Shown: piece by piece, positions 35,028 to 46,136 of the stretch
Position numbering within the stretch: position 1 is the first letter of the stretch
How the letters are laid out: every line of letters starts with the position of its first letter
Source of the DNA: Spongilla lacustris
Lineage: Eukaryota > Porifera > Demospongiae > Spongillida > Spongillidae
Direction of reading: 5' to 3'
DNA: 64,000 bases
Assembly: GCA_949361645.1 (NCBI GenBank)
Contig: OX442422.1
Location: 2,941,563 to 3,005,562, forward strand
The notes under the pieces: generated by a model
The model's input: only the letters and a program-made list of their open reading frames with translations
What the model was told of the DNA's origin: nothing
The model's database searches: none
Made by a program: the position numbers and the translations under genes

Positions 35028-37073
35028 ATGAATTATAAGACAAGCGTCATCATTTTAGTATCTTATGTTGCAATACTCCTCTTTTTCTACACCTTTATTT
35101 TACCATTCTATGTTGATAAGTCTCCTGAAGTGCCCTCCTCTGAAGTGCACTCCTTACCTTCATCTACATACCAAAATAATTGCCATGGGCTGACTAAGTG
35201 GGCCATAGTTACGTCAAGTGATAACAAAATAACGCCTAGTATGTTGAAATTCCTCAATTCAACTCAAGACTGGTGTTTGCTTGTTATTGGAACACACTCG
35301 ATGCTGTGGAGTGCTTCAGTGAAACTCAATAGCAGCTGCTTGATATATATGTCAATTGCGGCTCTCCAAACCCTTCCTTATAAGCTAGTTAGTTATGCTT
35401 CTTTGAAACCATACAACCTGACAAACTCATTCAGCTGGAAAAATATAGGCTACTTGTATGCCATTGAAAATGGAGCAAGAGTGATTTATGATATGGAAGA
35501 AAGCACCTTTCCGCTTCCCATCAATGGAGAGTATTTGCCAGTTGAACAAGAGAAGAAAATGTTCAAAAGTCCACTACTTCCTGAAACGGAAAAAACAGGT
35601 ATTTACTTCGGATTATTATGAATAATAAGTTTGATGTTTTTCTCTTACGTAGGCAATCATTTGTGGAGCGCATTGTCTTATTTCCAGGATGACACAAATC
35701 TTATGCTTGAGTCAACTGAAATTTCATGCTTTCCTATTGTTCAACATTATCTTGTAGACCCAAGGTATGATTATAAAGATATCAATAATACAAACATCCA
35801 ACCAAAAAGACTAGTTGTGCCAAGAGGAATTTTTACACCCTATAATGCAAGAGCCACAATCCTTATGTATGAAGCCTTGTGGTCACTATTTCTGCCTGCC
35901 ACAGTGAATGCTAGCTTAGTTGCAGTTTGGAGATCGTACATTGCTCAGAGCCTCTTCTACCTTATCCCTGATGCTTGCCTCATGTTTGTTCATCCGGCCG
36001 CCATTACTACCACCATTGTTGCAGACAGTGAAAAAACAACTTTCTCTGATGAATCATTGAAGCTGGTGGATACTTTAAGATATTTTCCAATGACATTTGA
36101 CCAGTTTGAAGTTGCACTGCTCCAGTTATATCTACATTTGTTGCATGAAAATTTGGTTGGAGTGAAGGATTATAAATATGTGAGTGCGTGGATATCGGAT
36201 ATTATACAAATTGGATACACATTTCCTAAGCTTCCTGGAAAATCAAAATTGTGGACAAGGGATGTTCAGCTATGCATCATGTTCAATTGGGGTCCCACAA
36301 ATCATACAATCAGAAAGTTGCTAGCATACTATATGCGATTTTTTAGTTCAATTGTACTACTTTTTGATGAATGGCCAGGAGAAGCTATTAAAGGCATTCC
36401 AAGTGCTGTTAAAGCCATTCCAGTGTACACAAGGCATGGATGGTATCAGCAGCGAGCTTTATTAAAATGCTTACAAAATGGGAACAGTAATGTAACCAGT
36501 TATTTATATATCTCCGATGACATGTTTATCAATATTACAATGTTGAGCACACTCCCAACATCGAAGGCGTGGCTAATAGAACCACGTGTTTTTAATTTTA
36601 ACGATCTTGCAGCGTTTAACGGAGATTATTGGTACTGGTGGCATAATTCTGGAACTAACTTTTTGGAAAGATTCGTGGAAATTGTAAATGACCTACCGCA
36701 TGAATGGAAGCAAATACTGTCACAGAATGTCGGCTTTCCCAATCGCATACATGGCAATGCAGTTGTAGACGTTTTGCATATACCACATGCCATGGTCAGT
36801 AACCTTAGCACAGTTTTAGTTTATCTCATGAACAGAAGAGAACTATTCTGTGAGATACTGGTACCATTAGCTTTGGACATTGCAGGACCTCAGGATCATG
36901 TATACTTTAAGGATGGCAACTTGTGGAATGCAGACAGGTATAATGAAACTTTGATTGCGGAGTTTGCTAGAACAAAACACTTCGTTCATAGTTTGAAACT
37001 GAGTAGTAGATTTGGAAGTGATACATGGTGTATGCTGATGAGTGAACAAATAGAAAGGAACTCTGTTTCATAA
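35028..37073 (+). CDS. STELLO/DUF288-like type II membrane protein, two exons
   Basis: Exon 1 is 35028-35598 and exon 2 is 35653-37073, joined across a 54-bp GT-AG intron (phase 1), giving 663 residues. The ATG at 35028 starts a signal anchor (residues 6-28, hydrophobic). The lumenal part begins with the family segments KWAIVTSS (57-64), DWCLLVIG (81-88) and KNIGYLYAIENGARVIYD (138-155). Exon 2 has VPRGIFTPYNARATIL (246-261) and VWRSYIAQSLF (282-292), which match the DUF288/STELLO core, and ISDDMFIN (477-484) further on. STELLO proteins are Golgi-resident, glycosyltransferase-like proteins known from plants, with DUF288 relatives in nematodes and other animals. The acidic site after VIYD is MEE, not the usual DDD-type run, so sugar-nucleotide binding there may be altered or lost. 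About ten N-glycosylation sequons support a lumenal location. Substrate unknown. Confidence 0.85.
35599..35652 (+). other. 54-bp intron of the STELLO-like gene
   Basis: The donor is ACAG|GTATTT and the acceptor TCTCTTACGTAG|GC. Removing it joins codon GGC (Gly191) and leaves one continuous frame; without removal a TGA stop lies shortly after the donor. The 54-bp length fits the other tiny introns in the window. Confidence 0.85.
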
Positions 37074-37421
37074 ATGCCACATTTGTTCAAAAGATTACAC
37101 TATCCTATTATTTTTCTATTATCTATGATGCCTTGTTTCCTTGTGCAAATATAAATCGCACTATATTCTAGAGAAGTAAACGTGTTCTCTTGCTCTTTCA
37201 CCTTCAAATCTTTTATACATATCCATGATAATTATATGGATTTATTTCTATTTGTCCTTTTTTAATTTCACGTTTTTAGGATACATATGATTTCTATACC
37301 AACATATAGATGTGAATGTTCACTGTAGCATAAAGCTGACCGGCTTTGGGGTCATATACGAAAAACTTCAACGCATACATTTGACCAAGGAAAAGCGAAC
37401 CTGTGTAAACAATGTATATAT

Positions 37422-38226
37422 AGGGCAGTTTCCGCGAAAATGTCACCCTTTATAACGTTATAAAAATGCTTCTTGTTAGAATCGCTATATCTTCCAAACG
37501 CTAAAGCTATTGACTCTCTATTTTCAACAGTTCATACTACACCATTTCTCTATGACAATTTACATTGTGGAGTCTTGCACTTGCTCTACGCCTGTATTGC
37601 AACGTTCGATACCCGACCGGTTCAAACCCTCCATAACTTTAGGTGGGAGTAATCGAATGGCTTCAAATTCGGTTTGTAGGTATAATGGTCCTATACCTGT
37701 CGATCTGTTCTCTTCGTTAATTTTTATGCCATCCGTTATGGAGATACAGTTGAACAAACTACGTGCACTTTTTCCCGCTCGATTCGCGCCAATGATATAA
37801 CAACCGCCTCCCCATACATTGAGTGGGGCGCGAGTAGCCAAAATCATTGGCGCGAATCGAGCAGGAAAAAAAGTGGACGTACTTTGTTCAACTAGCGGAT
37901 GGCATAAAAATTAACGAACAGAAGAAATCGATAGGTATAGGACCTCTGTACCTATATACCGAATTTATTTTGAAGCGATTTGATTACTCCTACATGTATA
38001 TGTACCTAAAGTTATGGTGGGTTTGAACCCGGTCATGTCAGTCGGGTATCGAACGTTGCAATACTGGCGTGGAGCAAGTGCAAGACTCCAAAATGTAATT
38101 TGTCATAGAAAAATGGTGTAGTATGAACTGTTGAAAATAGCTTTAGCGTTCTGAAGATATAGCGATTCAAACACAAGAAGCATTTATACAACATTATAAT
38201 GTTATAAATGGGTGATAAACTGTCCC
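37422..38226. mobile_element. 800-bp foldback transposon, complete copy
   Basis: Two arms of nearly 400 bp are inverted copies around a centre near 37815-37835 (CCTCCCCATACATTGAG). Left-arm words such as GTTGAACAAACTACGTGCAC, GATTCGCGCCAATGAT and TCGATACCCGAC recur inverted in the right arm. The ends approximate GGGCAGTTT on the left and AAACTGTCCC on the right. No coding capacity. A second, partial copy lies at 62012-62455. Confidence 0.88.
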
Positions 38227-39283
38227 ATATGATTATCATTTAATATACCGGTATACCGTATATATCGCACACTATATTTATCACTCCCTGATACCTTTGG
38301 TGAGTCATTATTAAAAGACTGTGTGACGACATGACCCCTCCTCCCCACACACACATGCACGCGCGCACGCTACGTAAACAGCGGAACGATTAGCAAAATA
38401 CAGCGAACTGATGTATTTGGGATAGAGTCAGCGAATACCAACGTATATACTGATGTTTGCCTATATATGCACATATATAGAAAGCTCAGACAAAATAGAT
38501 AATGGTAATGCATGCATATGCATGTACAAAGTGCCATTTTAATTACGAATCCATTTGCTAGCATGCATCCATATCATGCATCCATCCAATCCGAAGCCAT
38601 CATCATTCTTCATTTTTTCAAACGCCTTTGAAGGCTTGATAGATCACGCATGGCGCTTATACATTTTCAACACTTCAGGAATTGTTAAACTAAATAGTAC
38701 GTGCATGCATGCGGATACTGCCGCCTCACCATCTGTACAATAGAAAACGGTTAGAACTTTACTTATATACTCCACGATCATGCCCTTTGCGTACGATACC
38801 ATTTCTCCATAACAAATTGGATTGCGTCATGTTCAGCTGTGCACATTGGCCACAGTCTGCCAAACACTACACACTGTACAACCTACTAAAAGGCTACTAA
38901 CACATATACATCTATATACACCAATTCAATATTACAAAGTCTCAGATACTGCATGAATCCATCACTGCGCCTTGTCACTCAAAGGTAAAACGTAGCTTGT
39001 TTATGTCAGTGAATGCACCAAATACGCTCCCTAAAGTCCAATTGATTCTACAGTACACAGCAATAATTTATAGTGGCATTCATGACACTTGAATTCCTAC
39101 ATAGAACCTGCTAACGCATAGAATAGGTTCCAACATTTTTTTCTGTAATGAAGATGTACATTCTCAACAGCTGACCTATACATGTAGTGCATGAGTGCCA
39201 GTGCTGAATGAACTGCATTTATATCATTTCTAATCCTCTCTCTACAAAACCCTCCCTATATATAGCTCTGGCCGGAATCACAA
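38227..39283. other. No gene seen
   Basis: AT-rich intergenic sequence between the foldback element and the DDD-motif gene; likely contains the promoter of the latter, but no element can be assigned with confidence. Confidence 0.45.
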
Positions 39284-40393
39284 ATGAGAAAAGCTTTCAT
39301 ACTGTTGACTATATGCAGCTTCGTGGTGATATTTATACTTTATTCTTCATTTTGCCTCACAAAAAACCGTACATGTGAAACAAATGAACCAGATCATATT
39401 ATAAGCCTACATATATCTGATCCCGAAATACAAAACACGTCGACAATCCTTCTGCGCAACGAAACTGCAACATTTATAATTAACTATAACCAGACCACGA
39501 CTATTAAAACTGTAAGCATGACAACGGCACTGGAGGTACATTTTCTGTATCTCTTGCAAACAGAATCGTGCCTTCCATCCAACCTGAGGACCAACGAGGC
39601 GCTTGGAAACGGAAATCTGGACTTCCACGTCATTGTTCTCTCCTTCAAACAACTTTGCGATGACCGCTCTCTACCTCACGTGGAGTACATTTTGGATACA
39701 TCCACGACATGGACTACTGGGAGGAACCTTCTCTTTGAGACGGCCATGAAGAGGAACACCAGCTATTTGTACTACATATTTATGGACGATGATGTCATGG
39801 TAGTGGATAACAAAAATGCAGAGGCATGGAGAAGGTTCGAAGGATTTTTACAGTCTGTGGAACCAGCTGTTGTGGCACTTGATTTGCCTGACCAAGGTTA
39901 TGCAGAGAAGATACATCAAATTCACAAAGACAGGAGTTGCTTTGGGGAGGATTTGGAGTATGTTTACGTGGCAGGCCTGTGGTATGATGCCATGATTAAC
40001 GCCTTTCATCACAAAGCAGTGAAGTACCTTTTACCTTACGACGCCACATTTGACCAGAAGACATGGTGGGCCAGTCAGATGGCCCTTATTGTTAGAAGTG
40101 AGATACTTTTCAGAGGTCAAGTAGTGCTGCATGGAGAGATACGATCTGTCGGCTCCCAAAACAGGCCTTACCCCAGGGATCTCAACTTTACTCCAGATAT
40201 GTATACACAGTTCACGAAAGGTTTAGATGCACGTATTGTCCCAGGATGTATACCACAATGTGCAAAGATCATGATTAACCAATGGATAGCGTTCGGCAAC
40301 AATCATGGGTGGGACTCCTCCACGCTGTGTTTACCTCCCCCTCCGCCACATGATCCAGTTGAACCTTGTCGATACCAGTGTAATCTCCTTTAG
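39284..40393 (+). CDS. Type II membrane protein with DDD motif, glycosyltransferase-like
   Basis: A single uninterrupted exon encodes 369 residues from an ATG at 39284. Residues 4-24 form a hydrophobic signal anchor, followed by a stem rich in N-glycosylation sequons (NRT 28, NTS 51, NET 59, NQT 69). The lumenal domain contains TTGRNLLFETA (144-154) shortly before YLYYIFMDDDVMVV (161-174). A DDD triplet after a hydrophobic strand is the usual metal and nucleotide-sugar site of GT-A-fold transferases. Cys-rich segments follow (CIPQC 322-326) and a Pro run near the C-terminus (351-355). Proteins with the GRNxLY...YYIFxDxD pattern occur in invertebrates and algae without known substrate, as far as I recall. 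The gene lies 2.2 kb downstream of the STELLO-like gene on the same strand; both would be secretory-pathway enzymes. Enzymatic activity is inferred, not shown. Confidence 0.8.
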   Translation: MRKAFILLTICSFVVIFILYSSFCLTKNRTCETNEPDHIISLHISDPEIQNTSTILLRNETATFIINYNQTTTIKTVSMTTALEVHFLYLLQTESCLPSNLRTNEALGNGNLDFHVIVLSFKQLCDDRSLPHVEYILDTSTTWTTGRNLLFETAMKRNTSYLYYIFMDDDVMVVDNKNAEAWRRFEGFLQSVEPAVVALDLPDQGYAEKIHQIHKDRSCFGEDLEYVYVAGLWYDAMINAFHHKAVKYLLPYDATFDQKTWWASQMALIVRSEILFRGQVVLHGEIRSVGSQNRPYPRDLNFTPDMYTQFTKGLDARIVPGCIPQCAKIMINQWIAFGNNHGWDSSTLCLPPPPPHDPVEPCRYQCNLL

Positions 40394-40918
40394 CAAGAAA
40401 ATGCTGTATAAATGTAGTGACTTTTTCCATGCAATGCAACAAAGTTTTATAAGTTTTGCAACCATTCATTATGATGTTTATTGAAGTCATGCATACATCA
40501 AAAGTAATATTTGGTTTGGCCCGGGCATTTTTACTAATAATTTTATACGTGTACATGCATGCACCACCAATGTAAACGAGAAGTAGTAACTTTTTTGTTT
40601 TGAGATTACCTTTATGATACTATATAGCTGCATATGCATGCAACCTCCACACTCTGCATTGAGAAAGATACGTGGAAGTGACCTCTAAGGAGTTTGAACC
40701 ATTATTTTGCAGCTGCCTCATGTATAAGTTGTGCATGCCTGCATGGGTGGTATACTGTACATGAACATGCATACACAAAAGTTGCAGTCTACTACATTTA
40801 TGCAATGAAAATAAAATATAATATAATATAAAAAATATCATATTATAATTATGTGCAATATTTATAATTATAAGTATAATATTTATAATTATAATCATAA
40901 TCATTATTATTGATTCTA
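40394..40918. other. No gene seen; 3' flank of the DDD-motif gene
   Basis: AT-rich 3' flank. An ATGAAAATAAAATATAAT word near 40805 could serve for polyadenylation. From 40808 to 40910 the sequence is almost pure A/T with TATAAT/ATAATTATAA words. Confidence 0.45.
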
Positions 40919-41395
40919 AAATGGTGGCTTGGCATTTCTTTGACACCTGATGGCACTCCATGCCTGCTTTGTCGTCACAACATGGATGTTTGGAGACATA
41001 ACATGCGAACTTGTCATTCTGGAGGTGATGTGATAACCAGACACAACCAGCTCAGAGACTGCATAGCTGACATTTGCAACAAGGTGTGCCTGTCCCCACA
41101 AATTGAGAAAGGAAGTGGCATTCATCCTAGCAGACATTCTAGTGCCAAACTGGTCCCTCTCCTGCCCAGCTGCATTAGAAACAAAGGTAATCAATCCCAC
41201 TAAATTTGCAATTTTTACAAGAAGTGGCTCAAACCTGTGGTCATGCAGCTGAGATGGGAGAAGAGGCCAAGCACTCTAGAAATGATGAGGCATGTGCCCT
41301 TAGAGGATGGGCATGCATATCCCTTTGGTTGTGGAATGTTTTTGGGATGGGGCAATAAAGCTATCCATGTACTGCTAAGCTGTCAAAAAAGGTGG
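40919..41395 (+). pseudogene. LINE-type protein, C-terminal fragment (plus copy)
   Basis: The translation contains the conserved C-terminal blocks of a reverse-transcriptase family common in sponges and cnidarians: KWWLGISLTPDGTPCLLC, a CCHC-like finger (C-x2-C-x8-H-x4-C) ending in NMRTC, SGGDVITRHNQLRDC and VCLSPQIEKGSG. After a frameshift near 41125 it continues with ADILVPNW and PAALE, then AAEMGEEAKHSRNDEACA and a TAA stop. No reverse transcriptase domain is left upstream. It meets a second, inverted copy of the same region near 41395. Confidence 0.75.
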
Positions 41396-41875
41396 CCATC
41401 CAGGCTGAGCCTACCATACAAACTGGTGGTGGCTTTGGACAGGGACCAGCCCATTCTCACAGCAAGGTGATTTGCTATCCAAGACAAACATTGTCTGGCC
41501 TCTGCTCCCCAGCATCTGTATGTCTCAATTGCCAACCGGATGCTTGCCCATCCAAGTTCTTGGCATTAATTGTCACTTGCTTGGGCCCTCCCACTCAGTT
41601 CAGACAAAAAAACAGTTGAGTTTAGCGGAGATGTGATGGTGAGATCAAGAGCACCAGGGTGACCCAATTCCCAGTTGGGGACCAAAATGTCAGCAGGGTG
41701 TGTATGATGGATGACCTTTATGTCCCTAGACTGCAGTCTACTTCCAACTTGGGACTTCATGCACTTATGACATGACTACTGTAGCTCCATAAGGATGTCT
41801 CTCCAGGCAGAGGCATGGGCGGATGATATGGAGAGCAGACATGCCTTGTCTGCTGGGGATATGCTGTCATACAGC
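41396..41875 (-). pseudogene. LINE-type protein, C-terminal fragment (minus copy)
   Basis: Reading the minus strand from about 41875 the family blocks appear in order: DKACLLSISSAHASAW, then (skipping the zinc-finger block) THPADILVPNWELGHPGALD, then after a stop CQELGWASIRLAIETY, CLSWIANHLAVRMGW and SLYGRLSLDGHL. It is a diverged relative of the plus copy at 40919, arranged tail to tail with it. Stops and the missing finger show that it is dead. Confidence 0.75.
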
Positions 41876-43078
41876 TCACTTAAACTGCATGAAGCTTCTC
41901 TATTTTGCCTACGTTATGAACATTATAGCTTTGTGTACGTGTGTACCTACCGAACGACGCAAACAAATAATACACAACGAATTAAGATAAGCATGTTGTT
42001 AATAACTGTATTGCGCTTGTGCTTTAATAAAATTGAACCATCAACTTGTCCTCCCAAGACCGTACTCAGTCGGTCATCATTGTAAAAGCATGGAAAATGA
42101 CCGATGACCACACGCTATTTTGGAGTCTGGCATCATCATTTATTATTTTGCCACACATAAAACCAAGCTGCAGTGTGCGCAAAACTACAGTGATGCAATT
42201 GTGAAAGGAACAGTGGAATCAGCTATTTAAAAAGACAATATTGTGAAACATGAGCAATGATCAGCATGGACATGCATTAAGTTATGAAAAAGAACCCACG
42301 AGTGTGCTAAATCACCTACTGGTTGCTTTTTTCAATGTGAACGAGACCACACCAGTGGGTACAGTCCTGGCCTTCATATATTCTTTTCCTTACATGTATA
42401 CCCTACAAACAATCTGAGACGATGTTAAACTCTCATCCGCAAACTGTACAAGATTAGAGGATGGGGTCGACATGGTTTGGTGCATAAGTGATTTATACAG
42501 GGTGTTTCTCAATCTAGGATAATGGTTTATTAATAAACTATAAGCAGTTAAATAACTTGTAATTGTTTTTAAAGTTCTAACGGCAAAATAAGACATGCTG
42601 GTGAAATAAAATTAATATAATCTTTAATAATGGTTAATATATAGTGATAAAAGTCTCAAGACCCCATTCATTTTAATTAAACATTGATGTAAATGTAGGG
42701 TGGGTGAAATCTGAATTTTTGATTTTCACAATGTACTTGATTTAGGGGCCATTGTATCTTGATTTAATGGTTTGAATTTATTAATAAATTCGGCAAGTCA
42801 TTATTATTATTAATATTGAAGGAAATGTTGGAGCTTTCAGATCCCTCTAAAATGGTATGTTTTTGATTAGGTGTTATGGGGAAGTATTCGTTTTTGTTAA
42901 TTTTTATTTCTTTTGATTCATTATTAAATTAATTTGTTTACATCAAAGTTTAAGAGAGCATATAGCAATAATTTTTAATGTTTGTGGTCAATTTTACACA
43001 TGTATAAACGATTTTCCTTTAGACCTTAGTGTTGAACTGCTAAAGTGGGGTTTGCTACAGCAATGTATAGATGGTATC
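41876..43078. other. No gene seen
   Basis: AT-rich sequence without a supported gene; frames of 60-75 codons only. Confidence 0.45.
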
Positions 43079-43408
43079 CACAGAGACTGGGCATTCCAAT
43101 GTTACACCACACCCACTGATGAGAATGATTCAATGGCAACAGATGGGAATTATGCGTTTTTCAAGCATTTTTTTTCGCCCACTGCCAACGCATGGGACAA
43201 GTAAGATTTTTAGCTTACTGAGATAAAAACAAAAATGACTAGTTTTCTTAAGAGTCATTAGCATGCCCATGCACTTGAAATGTTCCTTTCGGGTACAAAA
43301 CGTCTGAAACACGTACAATTCCCATCCGCCAGCATTGAATTATTCCGACCAGTGGGTGTGGTGTAACATTGGAATGTACCTTGTTCCCAGGCCCTGTGGG
43401 TATATATT
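43079..43408. mobile_element. MITE with 70-bp inverted arms
   Basis: The left arm begins CACAGAGACTGGGCATTCC and the right arm, read inverted, CACAGGGCCTGGGAACAAGG. Both then share CATTCCAATGTTACACCACA, CCCACTG and ATTCAATG, and end in GATGGGAATT. The right arm has a 12-bp insertion. The interior is about 170 bp and non-coding. Confidence 0.8.
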
Positions 43409-43714
43409 ATAGACTTCATTTTATTTCTGTCTTTACAGATTTGGAGGTCTCACATTGGAGGTTCCTACACGCCTTCTCACCATCGTTCTATTTTTATTTG
43501 AAGACTGTGAATTGTGTATACGTCTACAGTACGCACTTGTGTCCATATGTGATGTGAATAGAATACGGTGTGCACGTGCTCTCAAATCATGCATACCTGC
43601 TTAGCTTTTAAAAAGCTCATTAAGAATTATTTTTGTTCATGTCCTGGAAATGTCATATACATATTTTATACTCAACTACATGTAACATGGACTATGTTTA
43701 ATATATTTTTTAAT

Positions 43715-43826
<112 letters not shown>

Positions 43827-44204
43827 TACATGTACATAGAAGAAGAGTAACTGAGAGCAGCTTATTTCATTTTCCAATCACTTATTTTTTAACTTTGATG
43901 ATATAAGTTTATACTAAACCACTTGTTCCCCTATTTTAGCGGTAAATTTCTTTTTTCAGAAAGCTGAAACACTAACGCTAGCCAAAGCTTTCTCAACGCT
44001 AGCCACAGGTGGACGAGTAAGTAGTTCACATGCTATTGCAATGAGATTCACCACTGATAACAGCGACCGAGCGCGGGTGCGACAAACGGTGTTCCATATT
44101 TTAAGCGTACAATCAGAATGCAGAGCACCCGCGACGTCAAAATCAGGGTGCAATATGTTAATAAATTGCATGGTTATCTAAACGGCAGAGACAAGGCACT
44201 GTGT

Positions 44205-44345
44205 CATAGGCGGCGGAAGGTGAATAAACCTGGGGGGCGGAAAAGTAAAAGTGGGGGGGAGGCGGGGTGGGGTAGGAGATTCGGCCAAATGCGAACGGGG
44301 CGGGGGTGGGGGGGGGGGGTGCAGGGGGTCCCAACATTCACTACT
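44205..44345. other. G-rich transposon debris
   Basis: Starts with TAGGCGGCGGAAGGTGAA and is dominated by G runs (GGGGGGCGG, GGGGGGGAGGCGGGGTGGGG and a G9 tract). It resembles the poly-G ends of other elements in the window. No matching end was found. Confidence 0.35.
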
Positions 44346-44708
44346 GGATGGCTCTTCTACTACGGCGACAGGTATGTATCCAGAAATTGATGGAGGGGGG
44401 TGCCGAACGGACAGCGCGCGCGAAAAGTTTTTGCAACCACGCCCACTCAGCAGTATAGTTTAACAGAACTCCCCGCAATACAACGGTTCAATCGGCAAGA
44501 ATGTCTGCAATCGCCAAGGATGGCACCGAGCACAAACACTAATAGGGCATGTATATCCAAAAGCCGCCGAATAGCGCGTTAGCACACTAAAATGATCCGC
44601 TGAGTATGTTGTGAATACCAACTTAGCGCTCTGGCAGGATACAATCTGCCGATGGAAGATCTGCAAACTTCTGAAACTGTATCCATGCAAGGATAATTTT
44701 AGAGCCAC

Positions 44709-44846
44709 TTATATATGTTGAATGGATCCATTGGCACACCTTGAATTGGAAAAGTGCATGTCATCAGCACCTGGCTTAAAGTGGTTGACGAGCATGCTGT
44801 ATTTACGCTGATCACTGATGTTGTCCCCACAAAGCTTCCTATACAT
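44709..44846 (-). pseudogene. Possible hAT/TTF-type N-terminal remnant
   Basis: A 45-codon frame from an ATG at 44844-44846 reads MYRKLCGDNISDQRKYSMLV, then NHFKPGADDMHF and CANGSIQHI. The order RKxxxLxNHFxPG...xF...GS(F/I)Q resembles the TTF zinc-finger region found at the start of many hAT-like transposases, where a KW-L motif follows; KWL does follow here, in a shifted frame. Stops and frameshifts come soon after. The assignment rests on pattern memory only. Confidence 0.3.
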
Positions 44847-45065
44847 CGCGGGCGCCAAAGTGTGGAGTAGTAACTAAAAAGTCTAAAATGCACTTTTCAC
44901 TTGGAGGACGACTAGCAGTCAACGGAATCCAACTACATATAGGAACACAACAATTAATTATAACTGTGGTTGCAGTGGCTGATCCAAGGTTGAAACACTG
45001 GTTACTTGAGGTACAGACGCCTTCATGCAGGTAATATGCTATGATTGAAGCCGGTGCTTTTAATT

Positions 45066-45372
45066 AACAAGTAAATAAAAAAAACATTCTCTGTGAGAAA
45101 GTTGGTGGCATATAGGATTTGAAGGCAATGGTGGTGTAAAAAGGAAGGAAACAAGGGTCTAATAATAAGGGGAAATGGAATAGTCCTATATTTAGCACAT
45201 TTCTACATGTATAGGATATAGTATATTGTTCGTGTGCTAAATATAGGACTATTCCATTTTCCCTTATTATTAGACCCTTGTTTCCTTCCTTTTTACACCA
45301 CCATTGCCTTCAAATCCTATATGCCACCAACTTTCTCATAGAGAATGTTTTTTTATTTACTTGTTTCATTAA
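45066..45372. mobile_element. Foldback MITE, copy 2
   Basis: Inverted arms of about 130 bp. The outer 65 bp (AACATTCTCTGTGAGAAAGT, TGGCATATAGGATTTGAAGG, CAATGGTGGTGTAAAAAGG) match copy 1 at 29615, while the inner 50 bp differ. The inverted symmetry extends outwards through ACAAGTAAATAAAAAA on both sides, so the true ends lie there. The loop is about 45 bp. Confidence 0.9.
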
Positions 45373-45393
45373 TTTTTGTTCATACCCGGTTAT

Positions 45394-45514
45394 TAGTCTC
45401 GGCCTCAAACCCGTTCGCAGCAGCGGGTGGATTACATCACCGCAATGAGGAAACTGCCCAAGAGTGCAGAATGATGATCATAGTTACGTACATTTGGGTC
45501 TGGTTATGAGACTA
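45394..45514. mobile_element. Decayed TAGTCTCG palindromic MITE
   Basis: It starts TAGTCTCGGCC, contains GTGGATTACATCACCGC and ends GGGTCTGGTTATGAGACTA. These are the same landmarks, at nearly the same spacing (121 versus 125 bp), as the intact palindrome at 59305-59429, but the two arms no longer pair well. Confidence 0.75.
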
Positions 45515-46136
45515 AGAAAGAGGAGAGCCTACCCCAGCCTGGTAGCTTAATCGATTCATGCGTGCGTATCGAAGGCAGTGATATCTGGACATGTGTCTAA
45601 ACCAAGGTAAAGACATTTGGGCTAATAATCTCTTGTTTAGCCCCATCGCATTCACCGATCTGAGAGTATCATTGCGGTGCTAGCCCTTTAATCCATGTAC
45701 AGTTGTCATCCCTGGAAAGTTCAGTCACTCTTTTTTGATGTGCAATGTATATGTACTATTACATTGTTACTGCTACTACCCAATTGGTACCAGTGTCACA
45801 TGATGCACACTATGACTACAACACAACACCGCAACTACTTCCAGAGCCTACTACCAATGTCTGAAATCATGACACCATAGGCATACACAGGCTTGAGCAG
45901 GGGGCAGGCAAAAATCCACATTCTGCGACTAACTATCCTGCTCCATTACACACAACAACTGCAACAGTCCGTTCTGAGTCGCAAAACACCAACATTTTCG
46001 AGTCACCACCAGCCATGTCAGCTGAACTCCAATCAAGGACCAAATATAAGCACTCCATTTATTACATTCTGGAGGAAGCTTCAAAAAATCTGATCCCTGA
46101 AAAGTGTTATGCACCATCACAAACTCCACAGTAGGT
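45515..46136. other. No gene seen
   Basis: No supported gene. The right part (from about 46080) contains words shared with 47650-47720 (ATGCACCATCA, ACTCCA) and probably belongs to the duplicated region that follows. Confidence 0.45.

Noticed and set aside
38010..38070. tRNA B-box-like words (GGGTTTGAACCC and TCGAACGTT)
   Set aside because: They belong to the foldback transposon arm; no cloverleaf could be drawn and no A box is at the right distance.
39255..39266. CTATATATAG as a TATA box for the DDD-motif gene
   Set aside because: It lies only about 20-30 bp before the ATG, which would put the transcription start at or after the start codon.
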